Of a stretch of DNA of 5,222 nt, positions 4,686 through 5,222 are shown in pieces. The stretch is from positions 1 to 5,222 of the forward strand of contig JBDHZV010000159.1 of NCBI GenBank assembly GCA_039812125.1, given 5' to 3'. The position numbers and the translations under genes were made by a program. Each line of letters opens with the position of its first letter. The first letter of the stretch is position 1. A model generated the notes under the pieces. The model had not been told where the DNA came from and did no database searches. It saw only the letters and a list, made by a program, of their open reading frames with translations. This stretch comes from Prado023 sp039812125 (GTDB taxonomy: Bacteria; Actinomycetota; Actinomycetes; S36-B12; CAIYMF01).

Positions 4686-5222
4686 TCAGGACCGATGGAC
4701 CCCAGTCGGCTCGTCGAGGGTCACCAGCACCTGCAGGACGCGGTCGGGAACCCCGGCCAGGACGTCGGCGGTGGGCGTCCCGACGGCGACCGACCCCGCC
4801 ACCGGAAGCGAGCCCACACTGGCCCGGGACAGCTCGAGCACCTCGCGCAGCAGGGAGCGCTCCCCGCCGGTGACGAGGAACGCCGGAGCCCAGTCGTCGT
4901 CGGTGCCGTCCGGCACGAGCAGCCGGGCGACCGCCGCGGCCGTGGCCCCCGCGACCTCCTCGGCCTGGTGGGCCCGGCGCCGGGCGTACCGCTTCTGCGA
5001 CCAGCCGCCGGCAGCGGTCCGTCCGTTGACGTGCCGGCTGCCCACCTTGCGCGAGAGCAACTGCCGGCCGCGGACCCGAGCCACCGCGTACCCGGCCCGT
5101 CGGACCAGCACGATCCCGAACTCGGGCGCCAGCCCGGCCAGCGCATCGGGCGCCAGCTCGGCGGTGCCGGTCGCACCCCCGGGCAGCAGCGCCCACCACG
5201 CCGGCGGCGCCACCACGGCCAC
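4686..5222 (-). CDS. VLRF1-type peptidyl-tRNA hydrolase (acVLRF1), N-terminus probably outside window
   Basis: Predicted ribosome-rescue factor of the Vms1-like release factor group, actinobacterial branch, related to eukaryotic Vms1/ANKZF1, which frees a stalled nascent chain from its tRNA. The diagnostic stretch is SRKVGSRHVNGRTAAGGWSQ at visible residues 57-76, continuing KRYARRRAHQ (77-86). In this family the Gln after G-x-S (here Gln76) is the proposed catalytic residue, playing the part of the GGQ glutamine of release factors. Before it, FGIVLVRRAGYAVARV (35-50) supplies the core beta strands; after it, an alpha/beta region runs to VLQVLVTLDE near the C-terminus. Numbering counts from base 5222, which is a GTG by coincidence or in fact; members normally have more sequence before this point, so I treat it as truncated. 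It is 49 bp upstream of, and on the same strand as, the SHOCT/radical SAM pair. Confidence 0.85.
   Translation of the reverse strand: MAVVAPPAWWALLPGGATGTAELAPDALAGLAPEFGIVLVRRAGYAVARVRGRQLLSRKVGSRHVNGRTAAGGWSQKRYARRRAHQAEEVAGATAAAVARLLVPDGTDDDWAPAFLVTGGERSLLREVLELSRASVGSLPVAGSVAVGTPTADVLAGVPDRVLQVLVTLDEPTGVHRS

Overview
The window reads as a piece of a high-GC actinobacterial chromosome. Base composition is very GC-rich, third codon positions are almost always G or C, and one gene (4686-5222) belongs to a release-factor-like family known mainly from Actinobacteria. I cannot name a genus. Gene packing is dense: every real gene abuts or overlaps its same-strand neighbour by a few bases. I see no insertion sequence, phage gene, CRISPR array, tRNA or rRNA, and no gene-free stretch longer than about 50 bases.

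There are three blocks. (1) 1-1889, plus strand: the end of a histidine-utilisation (hut) operon. It holds imidazolonepropionase (hutI, cut by the left edge) overlapping an arginase-family formimidoylglutamase (hutG). Together they take imidazolonepropionate to formiminoglutamate and then to glutamate plus formamide. The HutG copy has Asn where arginase-family enzymes usually carry the first metal-binding His. (2) 1886-3335, plus strand: an alpha/beta hydrolase overlapping a TetR-family regulator. Between hutG and the hydrolase lies a compact control region: a TTGACC/TAGCCT promoter that puts the transcription start on or next to the ATG (no Shine-Dalgarno), and four GGCTA/TAGCC half-sites forming two 17-bp inverted repeats exactly 21 bp apart. 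I infer a self-regulated operon in which the TetR protein blocks its own leaderless promoter.

(3) 5222-3360, minus strand, convergent with block 2: a VLRF1-type peptidyl-tRNA hydrolase (N-terminus cut by the right edge), a small one-span membrane protein with a SHOCT-like C-terminus, and a radical SAM protein with three C-terminal CxxC pairs. The last two are translationally coupled by a TGATG overlap. VLRF1 enzymes act in ribosome rescue. The job of the coupled membrane/radical-SAM pair is unknown to me, and it is the least explained part of the window.

The best leads are the double operator with leaderless promoter (1886-1934), the membrane-SHOCT/radical-SAM pair next to VLRF1 (3360-4688), and the His-to-Asn change in HutG. 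Family assignments rest on motifs read by eye; no database search was possible.
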